From positions 1 through 5,837 of the forward strand of contig JALHET010000212.1 of NCBI GenBank assembly GCA_022839525.1: a stretch of DNA of 5,837 bases, read 5' to 3'. This document shows positions 4,884 to 5,837 of the stretch, piece by piece; positions within the stretch are counted from its first letter, which is position 1, and every line of letters begins with the position of its first letter. This DNA is from Lentisphaerota bacterium. Lineage in GTDB: Bacteria; Verrucomicrobiota; Kiritimatiellia; RFP12; UBA1067. A model generated the notes under the pieces. That model ran no database searches. It was not told the DNA's origin and was given only the letters and a program-made list of their open reading frames with translations. A program made the translations under genes and the position numbers.

Positions 4884-5837
4884 ATGAAAGAACAGAGTTG
4901 GGGCAGAATCCTCACCGCGCTCTTTATCGCCTTCGCGACCACCGCCAGCGCCGTCCCGATCGGGGTAACGGTGAACAGCGTTCATCTCAATGATGACGCC
5001 TCGATCACTGATCCGAACTGGACGTACAACTCGCAAACCGGTATCCTCACGTTTCACGGGTCGGGCAACTTCATGGTTTCAGGCACCAACACAGCAGGCA
5101 AGGCGCGTATCATCATCCCGAATGGTGTCACGAACACGGTCAGGTTCTGGAACCTGAACCTCCAGACGCCCGGCGACGACACGTGCATTTTCGCGCTGGG
5201 GACGAACGCCTGCGTCTCGCTCATCCTCAAGGGCACGAACACGCTGGCCTCGGGGAAGGATCGCGCAGGCATCGAAGTCCCGAAGAGCGCATCACTCTCG
5301 ATCACCAGTGCGGCAGCCGACGAAGCGGACATGCTGACAGCCACGGGCGGCCAGTCCGGCGCGGGCATCGGAGGCGGTAATGGCATTGACGGTGGCACAG
5401 TGATCATCAACAGCAGCGTGGTCACGGCCACAGGCGGCGGCAACGGCGCGGGCATCGGCGGCGGCAATGGCGGCAAAGGCGGCACGGTGACCATCAACGA
5501 CGGGGTGGTCACAGCCACAGGCGGCAGTGCGGGTATCGGCGGCGGCAATGGCGGCAAAGGCGGCACAGTGACCATCTCCGGTGGCAGGGTCACGGCCACA
5601 GGCGGCAGCAACAGCGCGGGCATCGGCGGCGGCAATGGCGGCGACGGCGGCACGCTGACCATCAACGGCGGCAGGGTCGCGGCCACCGGCGGCGACGGCA
5701 GTGCAGGCGTGGGCGGCGGCAATGGCGGCAAAGGCGGCACGGTGACCATCTCCGGCGGCTCGCTCTTCGCGCAAGGCAAGGACGGCGGCGCGGACATTGG
5801 ACAGGGCAGCAACGGGACGGTCTCCGGCGCGAACACC
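4884..5837 (+). CDS. Secreted glycine-rich AGIGGG-repeat protein, 3'-truncated by window
   Basis: An open frame of 318 codons with no stop before the window edge. Residues 1-23 are a standard signal peptide: MKEQSWGR, a hydrophobic stretch LTALFIAFATT, and ASA before VPIG. The next about 130 residues read as beta-rich sequence (GILTFHGSGNFMVSG, ARIIIPNGV, VSLILKGTNTL, AGIEVPKSASLSI). About six repeats follow with GAGIGGGNGGKGG and TVTINxGxVTATGGS, 29 residues each and one of 27. The pattern suggests a right-handed parallel beta-helix or similar fibrous exoprotein, as in secreted proteins of Firmicutes and PVC bacteria often labelled carbohydrate-binding; that label is from memory and untested. 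It probably acts outside the cytoplasm as adhesin, matrix or glycan-binding protein (inference). Long antisense frames here (for example 5054-5836) are proline-rich shadows of the glycine codons. Confidence 0.85.
   Translation, partial: MKEQSWGRILTALFIAFATTASAVPIGVTVNSVHLNDDASITDPNWTYNSQTGILTFHGSGNFMVSGTNTAGKARIIIPNGVTNTVRFWNLNLQTPGDDTCIFALGTNACVSLILKGTNTLASGKDRAGIEVPKSASLSITSAAADEADMLTATGGQSGAGIGGGNGIDGGTVIINSSVVTATGGGNGAGIGGGNGGKGGTVTINDGVVTATGGSAGIGGGNGGKGGTVTISGGRVTATGGSNSAGIGGGNGGDGGTLTINGGRVAATGGDGSAGVGGGNGGKGGTVTISGGSLFAQGKDGGADIGQGSNGTVSGANT
5358..5837 (+). repeat. Tandem glycine-rich repeats of 87 bp (one 81 bp)
   Basis: The (G/S)AGIGGG-type units begin at 5358, 5445, 5526, 5613, 5700 and 5787; spacings are 87, 81, 87, 87 and 87 bp. 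The short unit loses two residues between TATGG and AGIGG and keeps frame. The sixth has drifted to GADIGQG, perhaps the edge of the array. DNA identity between units is high (ggcggcggcaatggcggc recurs), so copy number may vary. Confidence 0.85.

Noticed and set aside
5054..5836. A 260-codon proline-rich open frame on the minus strand
   Set aside because: It is the reverse complement of glycine codons in the AGIGGG array. The plus-strand frame has a signal peptide, a good ribosome-binding site and coherent repeats.

Overview
The window looks like a piece of a GC-rich bacterial chromosome carrying secreted repeat-protein genes. I infer a member of the PVC group, most likely Kiritimatiellota or Verrucomicrobiota. 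The grounds are circumstantial: secreted BspA-like repeat proteins with a C-terminal TVPRRFF module, degenerate heptamer/octamer repeats of a kind I remember from such genomes, and Shine-Dalgarno-led genes with long, structured intergenic regions. There is no rRNA, tRNA or other taxonomic marker, so this placement is tentative.

Layout. (1) Positions 2-1364 (+) hold the 3' part of a gene for a BspA-like leucine-rich-repeat protein. Eleven repeat units start exactly 78 bp apart, except the last, which starts 76 bp after its neighbour. This 2-bp loss near position 890 splits the gene into an upstream frame ending at 916 and a downstream frame ending at 1364. The downstream stop codon lies in the loop of a perfect 13-bp hairpin. 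(2) Positions 1365-1672 are a convergent intergenic region without a credible gene but with several inverted repeats. (3) Positions 1673-3676 (-) encode a complete 667-residue SLC12-type cation-chloride cotransporter homologue, the best-recognised gene here. (4) Positions 3677-3937 are a divergent intergenic region with a 26-bp near-palindrome, a TTGARCG tandem repeat and a putative promoter. (5) Positions 3938-4762 (+) encode a short three-repeat paralogue of the first protein. The stretch between its start codon and its signal-peptide core is built largely from dispersed intergenic-type repeats. (6) Positions 4884-5837 (+) encode the N-terminal 318 residues of a secreted glycine-rich AGIGGG-repeat protein that runs off the window; its antisense strand has long open frames that are only shadows.

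The three plus-strand proteins appear to be an export or surface-protein set. Genes 5 and 6 carry a nearly identical upstream element (17 of 20 bases) 94 and 93 bp before their start codons, each followed at the same distance by a CATA-type -10-like sequence, which suggests shared regulation. The transporter is on the opposite strand and has no obvious functional tie to them. The most interesting points are the shared upstream element, the repeat-derived leader of the short paralogue, the phase break in the repeat array, and the structured convergent intergenic region.
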